Below are positions 34,548 through 45,403 of a DNA stretch of 64,000 nucleotides, piece by piece. This DNA is from Cryptomeria japonica. Taxonomy: Eukaryota; Streptophyta; Pinopsida; Cupressales; Cupressaceae. Location of the stretch: the NCBI RefSeq assembly GCF_030272615.1, contig NC_081409.1:619055255-619119254 (forward strand), given 5' to 3'. A program made the position numbers and the translations under genes. Every line of letters starts with the position of its first letter. The stretch's first letter is position 1. The notes under the pieces were generated by a model. It saw only the letters and a list, made by a program, of their open reading frames with translations. It searched no databases and was not told the origin of the DNA.

Positions 34548-36120
34548 TCAAGTCTCTGTCGGAGGGGCAGAAACCCCTAACCTGTCTCTTAAATATTCAA
34601 ATGATTTCTTAGACAACGGTTTAGTGAATATGTCTGCAGTCTGTTCTTTAGTGTTCATATAAATGAATTTGATTTCCTTTGCTTCTACCTTGTCCTTTAG
34701 AAAGTTATACTTTATTGAAATATGCTTAGTCTTAGAGTGAAATATTGGATTCTTATACATGTCAATAGCTGTAGAGCTATCACAGTAGATAACTACCGGT
34801 TCACTACAATTTATTCTGGTATCCTTCAACATTTGCTTCATCCACAAAACTTGAGTGCAATTAGTTGCTACTGCAACATACTCAACTTCTGCAGTAGATA
34901 AAGAAATGCATGACTTTTTTTTACTTATCCATGAAACCAATTTCTTTCCAAGAAAGAAAGCTTCACCAGAAGTGCTCTTCCTATCATAAGTATCACCTAC
35001 TCAATTTGAGTCAGTATATGAACATAAAGTGAAATCATCATTTCTGGAATACCATAAACCATATTTTGTTGTTCCTTGCAAATACTGAAATATTCTCTTT
35101 ACTGCACATTCATGATTTTCTTTAGGATTACTTCGATATCTTGAAACAATACTTACTGCATTCATAATATCAGGTCTAGTGTGAGTTAGATATAATAGAG
35201 CACCAATAATGGATTTATACCTTGTCAGATTTACCGGTGTAGAAGTACCCCTGATAGATAATTTCTCACTTGTAGCCATAGGAGTACTTACCGGTTTGGA
35301 GTTGTCCATACCAAAATTTTTCAACAATTCCCTCAGATACTTAGATTGACAGATAAAAATGCCTTTGTCAGTTTGAGTAATCTGCAAACCTAAGAAAAAT
35401 TTCATCTCACCAATCATGGACATTTCAAATTCATTTTTTCATGTTGTTAGCAAATTCCATGCACAATTTATCTTCTCCTCCAAAAATGATATCATCAACG
35501 AAAACTTCAATAATAAGAATATCATTATCAGTGATGTTATAATATAGATTACTATCAGCACTATCTTTAGTAAAACCAAGCTTCAAAAGATATTTATCCA
35601 ACTTTGCATACCAGGCTCTAAGAGCTTGTTTCAAACCATATAAAGCTTTCTTCAATCTGCAAACTATGTCTTTGTCATCTATCAATGAAAATCCATCAGG
35701 TTGCTCAATGTAAACTTCTTCCTCAAGATCACCATTTAGAAATGCACATTTGACATCCATTTGATAAACCTTATAGTTCTTATAAGCTGCATAGGCGAGA
35801 AATAGTCTAACAACTTCAATTCTAGCTACAAGTGCAAATGTCTCACCATAATCAATTCCTTCCACTTGAGAGTATCCTTTACAAACCAATCCAACTTTAT
35901 TTCTTATAACTTGACCATCCTCTTTCAATTTATTTCTAAAAACCCATTTAGTTCCAATAACATTCTTATTTTTAGGCCAAGAAACTAAAGACCAAGTTTC
36001 ATTCTTTTCTATCTAATCTAATTTATCTTCCATAGCCTTTAACCAGTATTTATCCTTACAAGATTCAATAACAGTTGCCGGTTCAATTTGAGAAATAAGA
36101 CATACCTCCATTTTTCATCT
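34548..36120 (-). pseudogene. copia 1 reverse transcriptase-RNase H
   Basis: The RT (35928-35001 and upstream) shows MDVKCAFLNGDLEEEVYIEQ, KKALYGLKQALRAWYAKLDK and the active-site VFVDDIIFGG. TPMATSEKL and YLTHTRPDIMNAV follow. The RNase H (34940-34548) shows VSWISKKKSCISLSTAE, VIYCDSSTAI, KTKHISIKYNFL and KEQTADIFTKPL, and ends GVSAPPTET. Breaks fall near 36113, 35430 and 34980-35000. The catalytic Asp pair of the RT is intact, but the enzyme cannot be made as one chain. Confidence 0.88.
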
Positions 36121-36349
36121 TGTCATAACTCTCTTGTTTCTATGTCCAATAATTTGATCTTCAGAATGATTTAATCTTACATACCTTGGTGTCTTTTGAA
36201 CTTCAGGTTCACCACTCTGATTATCAGTCATAGTTGAATGTTCTGATTGTGCTTGTGTAACTGTCCCAACTTCCTGTACTAGTTGATGCATTGTCAGTTT
36301 AGTTATGACCATTTCCACTATCGGTTCCCTATCATATGATATAGAATGA

Positions 36350-37477
36350 TTTTTGTACTATTCATCCACTTTTACATTAGCACTCTCAACAATTTTCTGC
36401 AATCTTTTGTTAACATATGTATGCTTTTCTCTGAATTGGATAACCTAGAAATATAACTTCATCACATCTAGGATCAAACTTTCCAATTGAATCATCTCTT
36501 TTGATATAGCATTTACTTCCAGAAATTTTGAATTAATTAACAGTAGGTGTATGTCCAAACCATAGTTCATAAGGGGTCTTACTGGTTTCACCTTTGATGT
36601 TAACTCTGTTGAATGTGTAGAATGTCATACTCATAGCTTCTCTCTAGTAGATATGAGACAATTTGGCTTCCATCATCATAGACCCACTTGCATCCAAAAT
36701 GGTTTTGTTCATTCTTTCAACTACTCCATTTTGCTGAGGAGTCCTAGGTGAAGATAGATGTCTCCTGATTCCATTTGTCTCACAATAACTGTTAAATTCA
36801 TGAGAAGTGAACTCACTGCCATGATATGATCTTAGACATTTGATTTTTAATCCAGCTTTTGTTTCAAACTTCACTTTAAAGATCTTGAATTTCTCAAAGG
36901 CTTCAGACTTCTCCCTCAGAAAAGTCACCCACATCATTCTAGAATAGTCTTCGATAACCAACATAAAATAGCTATCACCTTGAAAGCTTCTAGTCCTTGC
37001 TGGATCACATAAGTCAGTGTGAATCAAATCAAGTACATCATTAGATTTATGATGTATGCTCTTAAAAGAACTTCTGACTTGCTTACCCAATTGACATTCC
37101 TTACATACCGGATTATGAGGCTTCATAATCTTAGGTATATCTCTAAATGCCTTAGTTGAACTAATCTTAACAATACAATCAAAATTAACATGACACAACC
37201 TCTTATTCCATAGCCAACTCTCATCAATATGAGCAGTCAAACATGTCTTATTACCAGTGTTCAAGTGAAAGATATTACTTCCTGTCTGAATTTTGGTTGC
37301 AATTTCGAAACCAATCTTGTTAATGATTTTGCATTTTCTACCTTTAAACTGAAGTTGAAAACCCTTATCAACTAATTGACCAACAATCAAAAGATTATGC
37401 CTTAAACCTTCTGTATAATAGACATTATCAATGTTATGCTTGCCATCCAAAGAAATAATACCTCTACCTTTGATCAT
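36350..37477 (-). pseudogene. copia 1 integrase
   Basis: The zinc-binding part reads WLWNKRLCHVNFD and CKECQLGKQ. The core has LIHTDLCDP (first Asp) and QQNGVVERMNKTI (Glu). The second catalytic Asp, expected in a Ser-Asp-x-Gly context near 36840, reads CLRSYHGSEF, that is Tyr, so the active site is lost. The clean ORF ends at 36644 and homology continues into broken frames toward RT. Confidence 0.85.
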
Positions 37478-37499
37478 ACATGTCTTGTCATCTCCAAAT

Positions 37500-38215
37500 C
37501 TGACTTGACCACCATTGTATTCTTACAGGGACAAAAATTTTCTTTTATCTCCAATCATATGATGTGAAGATCCACTATCAATTACCCATTCATCCTTATC
37601 TTTAACTTTTGCTGCCAGGGCCTTCTCTTCATTTTTGATAGCCGGTTCTAGTTCATCTTCCTTCAAAGCTTAAAACACCCATTCTTTTCCATTCCAGATC
37701 CACTTGTAGAGTCTTCTATCGGTTCATCTCCAGAGTCATCAGTTACTCCTTCCTCATCTGCTATGGATCAATGTTTGTTTTTCTTGAATCTATATCTGTT
37801 TGGGTTGGGCTTAAAAGTTTTCTTAACTCTTTCCTCAAACCTTGCATTCCTTTCAAGACATCTAGATGCAAAATTACCAATCTTATTACATGCAAAATAT
37901 TTAAAAGGTGCTTTTTCTTCATACTTACTTCCAGTTGGACCTTTGGGTATTCTTCTAGCAAATAAGGATTCAAGTTGCTCAAGCTCTTCATCTTCTTTCC
38001 TCATGTCTTCCAATTCTTTTGCATATAGGGCTCTCTAGTCACTTTTGCCGGTAGATGTTGATGATGATGCATGAAAAGAAGGTTCAAAATTTACAACTCC
38101 AAAAGATCCAAATTCTTCAAGCTCAAAAGCAGATAATTTACCAATCAGAATGTCTCTATTGACTGAAGTGTTTGTCATTGTTCTTAACTCATTAATTACA
38201 GTTGCCATAGGATCT
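37500..38215 (-). pseudogene. copia 1 gag C-terminus and protease
   Basis: The gag remnant includes FACNKIGNFASRC (37870-37890), a zinc knuckle missing its first Cys (Tyr) and its His (Asn). The protease site reads VIDSGSSHHM near 37570-37600. Compared with copia 2, about 530 nt of N-terminal gag are missing: the leader and start codon run directly into ATVINEL instead of the full gag. A stop lies near 37523. This copy could not supply gag for itself. Confidence 0.8.
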
Positions 38216-38252
38216 ACCTCAAGCGGTTAATCTTCTGCAAAAGAGGACCAAA

Positions 38253-38264
38253 GCTTTGATACCA
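38253..38264 (-). other. Primer-binding site of copia 1
   Basis: The minus strand reads TGGTATCAAAGC two bases after the 5' LTR end (CCTAACA). It is one base off the usual initiator-Met tRNA complement TGGTATCAGAGC. Confidence 0.85.
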
Positions 38265-38266
38265 AT

Positions 38267-39546
38267 TGTTAGGATAACCGGTGAATAAATGAGAGGGGGG
38301 ATGAATCAATTGTTAACAAATTATAACTTCTAATCCATAATACAACCTTAAACAAATCAAGTACCGATAAAGCACAAACAAATGTTGGTAGAAACAGATG
38401 CCGATAAACAATACAAATTAATAATTAACCAGATAATCAATGCAAAGCAACCATACCACATAACACCATAATTTGTATGTGGAAAACCTAAAAAGGGAAA
38501 AACCATGGTGGGAAGCCTACCCACAGTTAGATGATACTTCTATAGAAAGTATGTGTTACAATGAGGGGCTTGCACTTGCAGAAAGGCACACTGCCTAGAG
38601 CATACTGCTCATTACAAAAGAGTCTCACTGACTACAAAGAGGTTACAACCTTCTCAATATAAATGGACAACAATCCAATAGAGTGAACTACTGGAAATAG
38701 CATCTACCATGCTTGATTACAATCCCGATTAAGCTCAATGTCGGAGGACTAAATCCTCTTCTGAATCTAATTCAATCACCAATGATCTATCAACTCCTCT
38801 GCCTGAATGAAATTACAATATTCGCACATTACATTCCTTGAATGTGACCTTTCCAATAACCATGATACTTTACAAAGAGTTTCTATCTCTTATTTATACA
38901 AACCCTAAGGCGTAAACCAATTAGGTCGGCCACCTAGAGATATTACAATAATATCATTACATAATTCCATTTACAATTACATGTCATGTCAGCTTAAGAA
39001 CAAAACAATAATAACAAATCAATAAATCAACTCGAATCATCCAGGTAATGTGTAGAGTACACGCTAGCATGATACCGGTCCATAACCTAGATAGATATTG
39101 GACCTATTCTGGGTCCACCACGCCAAAGCAATGTCTTCGAGCATTTGAAGCATGATCAACTAACATCTTCAGCATCCTAAAATCCTCGAAGAAGCTGCAC
39201 CAACACCAATTGTGTATCTTGTCACGATTCCTTAATGAAAGCTCTACTGGTAAAGCCTTAAATGAGTGCCGGTAAGTGTTTACCAGAGTGTATGATAACA
39301 TCCAATTACCAAGCCAATACCAACTAACCAAAACATTTTCGTGGAGCATATAACTCATGAAATCCAATATACTTCACTGATCCAAACATGTCGAAAGAGT
39401 CAACGGATAATCTTTGTTGCCAATAACACTAGATCTTCTACTGGTAACCAAAACTTGTGTGTCGATAACCATCCAAATTAGCTAGTGTTGACATCAATGA
39501 TAAAACATAAATGCAACACATAATCAATTCATTCATAATGCCAACA
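38267..39546 (-). repeat. 5' LTR of copia 1
   Basis: 1280 bp, minus-strand reading TGTTGGCATTATGAATG to CCGGTTATCCTAACA. It abuts the PBS on one side and the GAGGT target duplication on the other. Confidence 0.9.
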
Positions 39547-39823
39547 GAGGTGAGTTGGATCTTCCTCATTAGGCCCGTGCCTTCCTCACTTATGATAGAG
39601 TGCATGGTTATGAGGGAGTGATATGAAATAATGACAATGTACTTATCAATGAAAAATGCCATAATGAATTGGAAAGAGTGGCACTTGAAGATTCAGCTAG
39701 CATTTAATGTGGACAAGACTCTGCATGCTTTATAGGTACCCATTTCTATTTTAAAGACCTTCCCACTCTGCACTTTGATCTCTCTTTTTTGCCCTGTTCT
39801 ACATTGTGAAGGATAGAAATAAT

Positions 39824-41526
39824 ATGGTAGATGATGTCATAGGAGGTAACAAGAAAAGAATTGAGTCGCTCTCATGTGATGAATGAAAAGTTAAGCCAAA
39901 GGCATGGGCTATTCTGGAAATGGCCAAGATGATAGGGTATATGGAGAGAATTGTTGGGAAAAACCCTACCGTTACCAGAATTTTGAAGAAGAATTTGAAA
40001 GATGAAAAAATAACCATAGGAGGAAGAAAGGTTGAAATTGATGAAGGGATGATCGCAAAAGTCACTGGTATGCCGATGGGAGGTAGAAAGTTTTATAGAG
40101 ACAAAAGGCTTACAAAGGCTTCTATCAAGCGATTCCCAAAGGAGGAATCTGAGAAAACCAAGTTGGTAAAATTCAGTAAGACCCACTACTCACCGAAGGT
40201 GATAAAGAAGGTATGTAGATGGATTTTGTTTGTTGTCATGCAATATGTAACTCTCGATGGTAGATACTCTCATGTCTATGGTTATCACTTTGTGCTTCTA
40301 AATCATTTTCGCCATAAAGATCTGGTGTCTATACCCTTCTATCTGTTTAGCTCCCTTAACACTAGCATTAAGAATTTTAGGGCTAATCTGGATAGTATCC
40401 CTCCCATGCAAGAAGGGTTAATGTTTCTTTTATACAACCATTTCATGGCCTCCTCTATGCAGCCTTCTATCACTGATATTTCAGATTTGGACGATGAGTC
40501 CAAGAACTTAGAAGACAATGAAGACAAGGGTTTTGATACTCAGTGGGAAGATGATGGTGCCAAGATTACCTCTGCTAAAGGTTCTAGCAAGGATAAGGAC
40601 AAAGATATGGCTTTTGGTCTAGAAAAAAGAATGCTGGAAAAAGGGGTTAAAGGAAAAAGGAGTAAGATCCAGGAGGAGGACAGTTGGCTTGAAGATGATG
40701 AAGAGGATGATGAGGGGATGGAAACTGATAGTGATTATGTTACCCCTCCTCCTAAGAAGAAAAATAAACAAAGCCCTGTCATCACTGATATCAACCTAGA
40801 TAAAGGGAATGATTTTCTAAATGTCCAACCCAATCCTCTGGACCCCAATAAAAGGACAAATGATGTTGAAGAAGATGGGAAGACGGTGAAGGAAGGTGAT
40901 ACTCTATCTCCCAATGATAAAACTATTGGTGCTAAAGTGGAGACCCTAGATAATACCACTCTTGAGATCAACATTGATAGCAGAAACTCTCACTTAACCA
41001 TGTTGAATACTGCGAAGAGTGGGATGATGGAGTTTTGCAAGGTTATTGATTGGGTCTATTCGGAGATGGATAGTTTGAAGAACAAGTAGGAGGATTCATC
41101 CAGGAAAGTGGATACCTAAGAAGTTATTAGAACAGGTAAGCTCAATACCCTGCCTAACTACTTGAATGAATTGACAAAATCCATCAGTGATGCAGAGGCT
41201 ATCATGAGAAGCAGATTCTCAATCATGAGAACACCCTAAAGAAAGTTGGAGAACAAAGCCAAAAAATGCTGAAAGCCTCTACCGACATCTTCAGTGTCAT
41301 GATTAGCAAACTGGAATAGATCCATCAGGGAAAAAACACTATTGATACTACCGAGGATAAGGTTTTGACTCTTAAAGGGGGGACTACTAGTCACAGCAAA
41401 AGAACTCGTGCTGGTACTAGGAAAATGACCCAGCATGCCAAGGAGCAAGAGGAACTGAAGAGAATTGTTGTCTCTATGGTCCAGCTGGAGAAAGAAGTAG
41501 CGAAGCTTATCATAAACCTTTCTTAG
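39824..41526 (+). pseudogene. LINE B extra ORF, unknown family
   Basis: I do not recognise this family. The start is set at ATG 39824, where DVIGGNKKRIES aligns with the start of the LINE A copy. The single TGA at 39884 falls where that copy has Trp. The 389-codon clean part (39920-41089) contains KVEIDEGMIAKVTGMPMGG with RKFYRDKR, YVTLDGRY, and LLNHFRHKDLVSIPFYLFSS. Then come an acidic stretch (DDEEDDEGMETDSD) and a basic PPPKKKNK. After TAG at 41087-41089 the coding signal continues with one net frameshift to KLIINLS and TAG at 41524-41526, about 567 codons in all. The C-terminus looks coiled-coil. It lies inside the same target-site duplications as the RNase H fragment, so it belongs to the LINE. 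Confidence 0.7.
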
Positions 41527-41727
41527 GGTCTGTTGCTCGTGGCTGTCCCTTACTTGTTTATGTGTTGTCCCTTTGCCTCTTTTGGCTTCTTGCTAGCTTT
41601 TTGCCTTTGCCGACTGTCTCTTTTTTGTGTTTTTTTCTATCTAGTTGGTCTTTAATGTCTTATGTCTTGATTATCTCCCTGTAAAGGGTTTCGGGGCCCT
41701 TTCAAAACCTGCTTTTCACTTAATTGA

Positions 41728-41747
41728 AAACAATTTACACAATAAAT
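41728..41747. repeat. Target-site duplication of LINE B, right
   Basis: Exact 20-bp copy of 32516-32535, following the GAAA end of the LINE tail. Because the LINE ends in A, the left edge of the repeat is ambiguous by a few bases. Confidence 0.9.
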
Positions 41748-42269
41748 TGCATTAGAATAGGCTTAAACAAATCAAAATCCATTGAATATGAGCATAGGTG
41801 GTATGAGAGAACAAAATAGAAACATGATCAACCATAATAAAACACCCCAAAAAGTTTTCAACACGTATATAATTTAAAGTACACAAAAAATAAATAGAAA
41901 TATTTGCAAGAAAAATCCAAACTAGTTATTAATTAAAGGTGTTGATGAAAGGGTTAAAGCTGAAATAATAATGCACAAAATTTGAATGTAACAAAAGGAA
42001 GAATTAATATCTTGGAATAAAATTCCAACCTATTAAATTTAATGCCAAATGGAATCTGATGGTACTAGGAGGAAGATTATGGACCTTTGAGTGTAGGGAA
42101 TCTAATGTTAAATGTCTCATGGTAAAGCGCTTTCTACAAAAACAATAGAATGCTTTTTACTATCTAATTTCTAATTCCAAGGGAAATAACCAATTTGAGG
42201 ATCTTGAGGATGAGATTTACATGTGACAGCTTGATGGTTTTTTCATGAAAGGTGGAAAACAATTATTTT
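41748..42269. other. Non-coding; degenerate copy of LINE B left flank
   Basis: No gene was seen. 41784-41845 resembles 31668-31736 and 41995-42190 resembles 32330-32515, so the region hit by LINE B had already been duplicated locally. Confidence 0.5.
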
Positions 42270-43165
42270 ATGAGATAAAGAGATCTATGCCTGGTTTGAA
42301 ATAGTCACCAAGGATGTGGTAGCAGAAGTTGAATACTTATGTATTAAAGTTGGATTTTATGAGGAGTGAGGAAGATCATTGTGTTTAGATTAGGGTGATT
42401 GATAATTAGATACCAATCATTGTCTTGTAGGTTGATGACTTATTATTTATTGGTTACATCAAGGTGACGATTAGAGAACTCAAAGCTTATCTTTTTGGCA
42501 CATTTGATATGAAGGACTTGGGGGCTACAAAATATATTCTTGGGATGGAGATTAGCAGAGATTAGATTCATAGAAAGCATTGTTCAAGGCAACGTAAGTA
42601 TGTTAAAATACTATTTTATAGAGTGAGTATGCATGACTCTAAGATAGTTAGTATTCCATTTTTAGTTGGTACTAAGTTGAGTTTAGATGTGTGTCTGAAT
42701 TTTTATGATAGAATATGCCCCCGATAGAATTGTAGGGAAAGTTCTTCATTAATAAACCTTCTAACCCCTTCTCCCTAGTCAAACTGTAGGTTGATTATGA
42801 GAATATGTCTAAGGTTCCTTATACTAGTGTCATTGGAAATTTGATGTATGCAATGGTTTGCACTAGACCAGATATAGCCCAAGCAATGAGAATTTTGAAT
42901 AGGTTTTTGTCTAGTCTTGGTAAAGAGAATTGGACTTTTGTTAAGTGGGTCTTTAGATATTTGTGAGGTACTTTGGATTACTATTTGGTTTATCATGGTA
43001 CTGATGATGTAGTTATGTCATTGGACATATAGGTATTGTTTTAAGCATATTGGGAAGGATACTTAGACAATAGAAGGTTGACTAGTGCTATGTATTTACT
43101 TTGTAAATGGAGTAGTGATTTAGACGACTAAGAGGCAACCCATAGCTGCTTTGTCCACCACTCAA
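42270..43165 (+). pseudogene. copia RT-RNase H relic
   Basis: With stops, the plus strand reads MRSEEDHCVY, VDDLLFIGYIKVTIRELKAY, FGTFDMKDLGATKYILGMEI, VDYENMSKVPYTSVIGNLMY and CTRPDIAQAM. It then gives the start of the RNase H (YLDNRRLTSAM, TKRQPIAALSTTQV-like). The copia order is clear, but there is no LTR, PBS or upstream domain. The sequence differs from copia 1 and 2, so it is a separate, older family. Many stops fit Trp, Arg or Gln codons changed by transitions. Confidence 0.8.
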
Positions 43166-43974
43166 GTATGTTAGTGTAAATAGGTCTTTACCTATGTTAG
43201 CACCTTGAAATTTTAAAGAAATTTGAAGTACTTATGTTTAAAATTTGACAAAGGCACATAGCATTACTCCTACAAAAGCTTTGCCTAAAGGTTAGGGTTA
43301 CGTTTTTCCTTGCCCTTTTAATCCATTTTGAATTACCCTTGGTGGGCTTTACTTTTTCTCGGTGACCTATTCGCCTAGTTAACTATGAATTAGGCTCTTT
43401 CTACATTGGTTTTTTTATCATGGATTAACCGACCCCATGTTCCTGTGTTTTAATTTTTCTTGGTTTTCATCTCCTATGTTGGCCCTAAGTATATCCTATC
43501 CTTATAATGTTTAATTTTTTTTTACTTGTGTTTAGCCCTTTCCCCATGGCCCCCTTTTAGTTATAACATGTATTCATGTGCTTTAATTAATACCTTAAGT
43601 GATTGATTGCATGTTCATAACCATCATGGCAAGTAGCTGAGACAAGCTATAATCTAGCAATGTAGTCGTAAACAATCACAACAAGTGTTGGATTGCATCT
43701 TCATGGCTTAGGGATAAGAGTATGGAGTTAGTCTGCAAAGTGGTGGGAGATTGCTACTTGTCATTTGATCACACTAGTGAAAGGAAGGTTGACATCATGA
43801 ATCATGGTCTACGAAGTTGTGAGAAGACACAATGTATCAAGTGAGACCAGTGAATGAAAGATTAATTGTTACATGAACTGTTAGATCGCATTGCAAGTTT
43901 GCAACAGTCAAGGTAAACTGCTAGTTAGCCTTGCGATGTTATGATGGGGTATTGAAGGTTATAAAAAAGTTTAA
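43166..43974. other. No recognisable gene
   Basis: Mixed-composition DNA between the copia relic and the solo LTR, with no ORF above noise and no repeat signature that I recognise. Confidence 0.4.
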
Positions 43975-43979
43975 GTCAC

Positions 43980-45398
43980 TGTAGACACCTAAAAATGTCT
44001 CATTGATCATGTATTAATCATTCGTCTAATTGATTAAATAATTCTTTAATTATTTAATTAAGTTAATTAATCTTATCCTTCTAATTTCATATTTCCTCAT
44101 AATCTTACTCATATTCTATTTTTCATTTTCATTTAATCATTTTAACCATTTTCTAAATGTTAATTAAATATTTATTATTTAATTAATTATGGTTAATTCC
44201 CCAATTTATAAAATCTTTATTATTTAAATAAATTAATTCTCAATTTCTATTTCCTATTCTATCATCATTTAGTCATTTTAATCATTTTCTAAATATTGAT
44301 TAAATTCAATTTCTAAATAATTAAATAGTTTCCTTAAATTATTTAATTAGCTAATTAATTTTGATCAATTCCCCAATTTAAATAATCTTTATTATTTAAA
44401 TAAACTAATTACTCTCAATTTCTATCTCCAATCATCTAATCATTCAACTCTTTTCTAAATATTAATTAAATATTTATTATTTAATTAATTGTGATTTAAT
44501 TCCTTTAATTTAAATAATCTTTATTATTTAATTAAAGTCCATTTCTAACATAATTAAATAGTTTCTTTAAATTATTCAATTAACTAATTTATTCTTCTAG
44601 TTCCCCAAATACTAATTTCATTTAATTTCATATTCTTCTAATTTCTTCCAAATTCAAATACATGTGCATGATTTCAAAAATCAAATAGAAAATCAAAGTC
44701 AAGTTTTGAATATGTTCAAATACTAAATTGAATTTATTATTTCAATTATTTGAATAATATCTAATGCAAAGATTAAATTAACAATCTAAATCTAAATGCA
44801 AGCACATGCTAAATTAATTAATTAAATCATTTATCTCTTCAACTTCTATTTCCATCTTTCAGTTAGCTTTTTCTAAATTTAGCTCTCTGTGTCATCTTCT
44901 TTATTTCCTCCAATCATCATTTTTCTTCCTTCAGTCAGCTTTTTCTCAGTCAGTTGACTCAATTAATATATTCAATCTATTGAGTTTCACTCCTACAATC
45001 AGCAGTTCAACTATCAACTTGCATTTGAGCTCACCTGAGTTCACACCTCTTGATCAATCTGTTCCACCTTTCAATCAATCTCATTCAAAAATCTATAAAT
45101 TGAGCATTCAATCCTCACAATTCCTCTGAATCATGAACTTTGAATCTTTGTGTCTCTTGCAGGTTACCAGCGCAATATCTGAGAGCCATCATACCACGAA
45201 GAGGAGAAGAGCAATGGAAGCCATATGCAAATCTTGGAATAGGGAGTTTTATTTGAATTGATTTATAATTCCTATTTTATTTGATCTTGTATCATTTCAT
45301 TGTTAGTTTGTTAAATTCTTTGATTAGATAGGGATTCGTGATTTCCCTTGTTTCTACTTGATTACTTTGTTAATAGAAGATGAATTTTGCATCCCACA
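43980..45398 (+). mobile_element. Solo LTR
   Basis: The 1419-bp block starts TGTAGACACCTAAAAATGTC and ends TTTTGCATCCCACA. It is flanked by the perfect 5-bp duplication GTCAC (43975-43979 and 45399-45403). No internal element is attached, so this is the product of LTR-LTR recombination. The start resembles Tat-like LTR starts such as TGTAATACCCTAAAAATGG at 22497. Orientation is inferred from that resemblance. The interior is very AT-rich with TTTAATTAATT runs. Confidence 0.85.
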
Positions 45399-45403
45399 GT
45401 CAC

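Larger units (their letters stand above)
32926..39546 (-). mobile_element. Ty1/copia element (copia 1), complete ends
   Basis: Both LTRs (32926-34214 and 38267-39546) are present, and the 5-bp target duplication GAGGT (32921-32925 and 39547-39551) is perfect. The total is 6621 bp. Compared by eye the LTRs agree at roughly nine bases in ten, so the insertion is not recent. The internal region (34215-38266) carries PBS, gag-protease, integrase, RT and RNase H in copia order on the minus strand, all interrupted. Part of gag is deleted. Four purine-rich blocks lie before the 3' LTR. Confidence 0.93.
32536..41727 (+). mobile_element. LINE B with extra ORF, split by a copia element
   Basis: After removal of the nested copia element (32926-39546 plus one 5-bp duplication) the LINE is about 2.57 kb. 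It begins inside the RNase H domain (AAKGNPG), so it is 5'-truncated. The RNase H stop is at 39570-39572. A spacer of 251 nt and the extra ORF (39824-41526) follow. The 3' tail reads GTTTCGGGGCCCTTTCAAAA and resembles that of LINE A. The 20-bp target-site duplications at 32516-32535 and 41728-41747 are perfect. Confidence 0.85.

Noticed and set aside
39824-41526. Extra ORF as ORF1 of a second, downstream LINE
   Set aside because: The ORF lies between the RNase H and the 3' tail within one pair of 20-bp target-site duplications, and no second LINE follows it.
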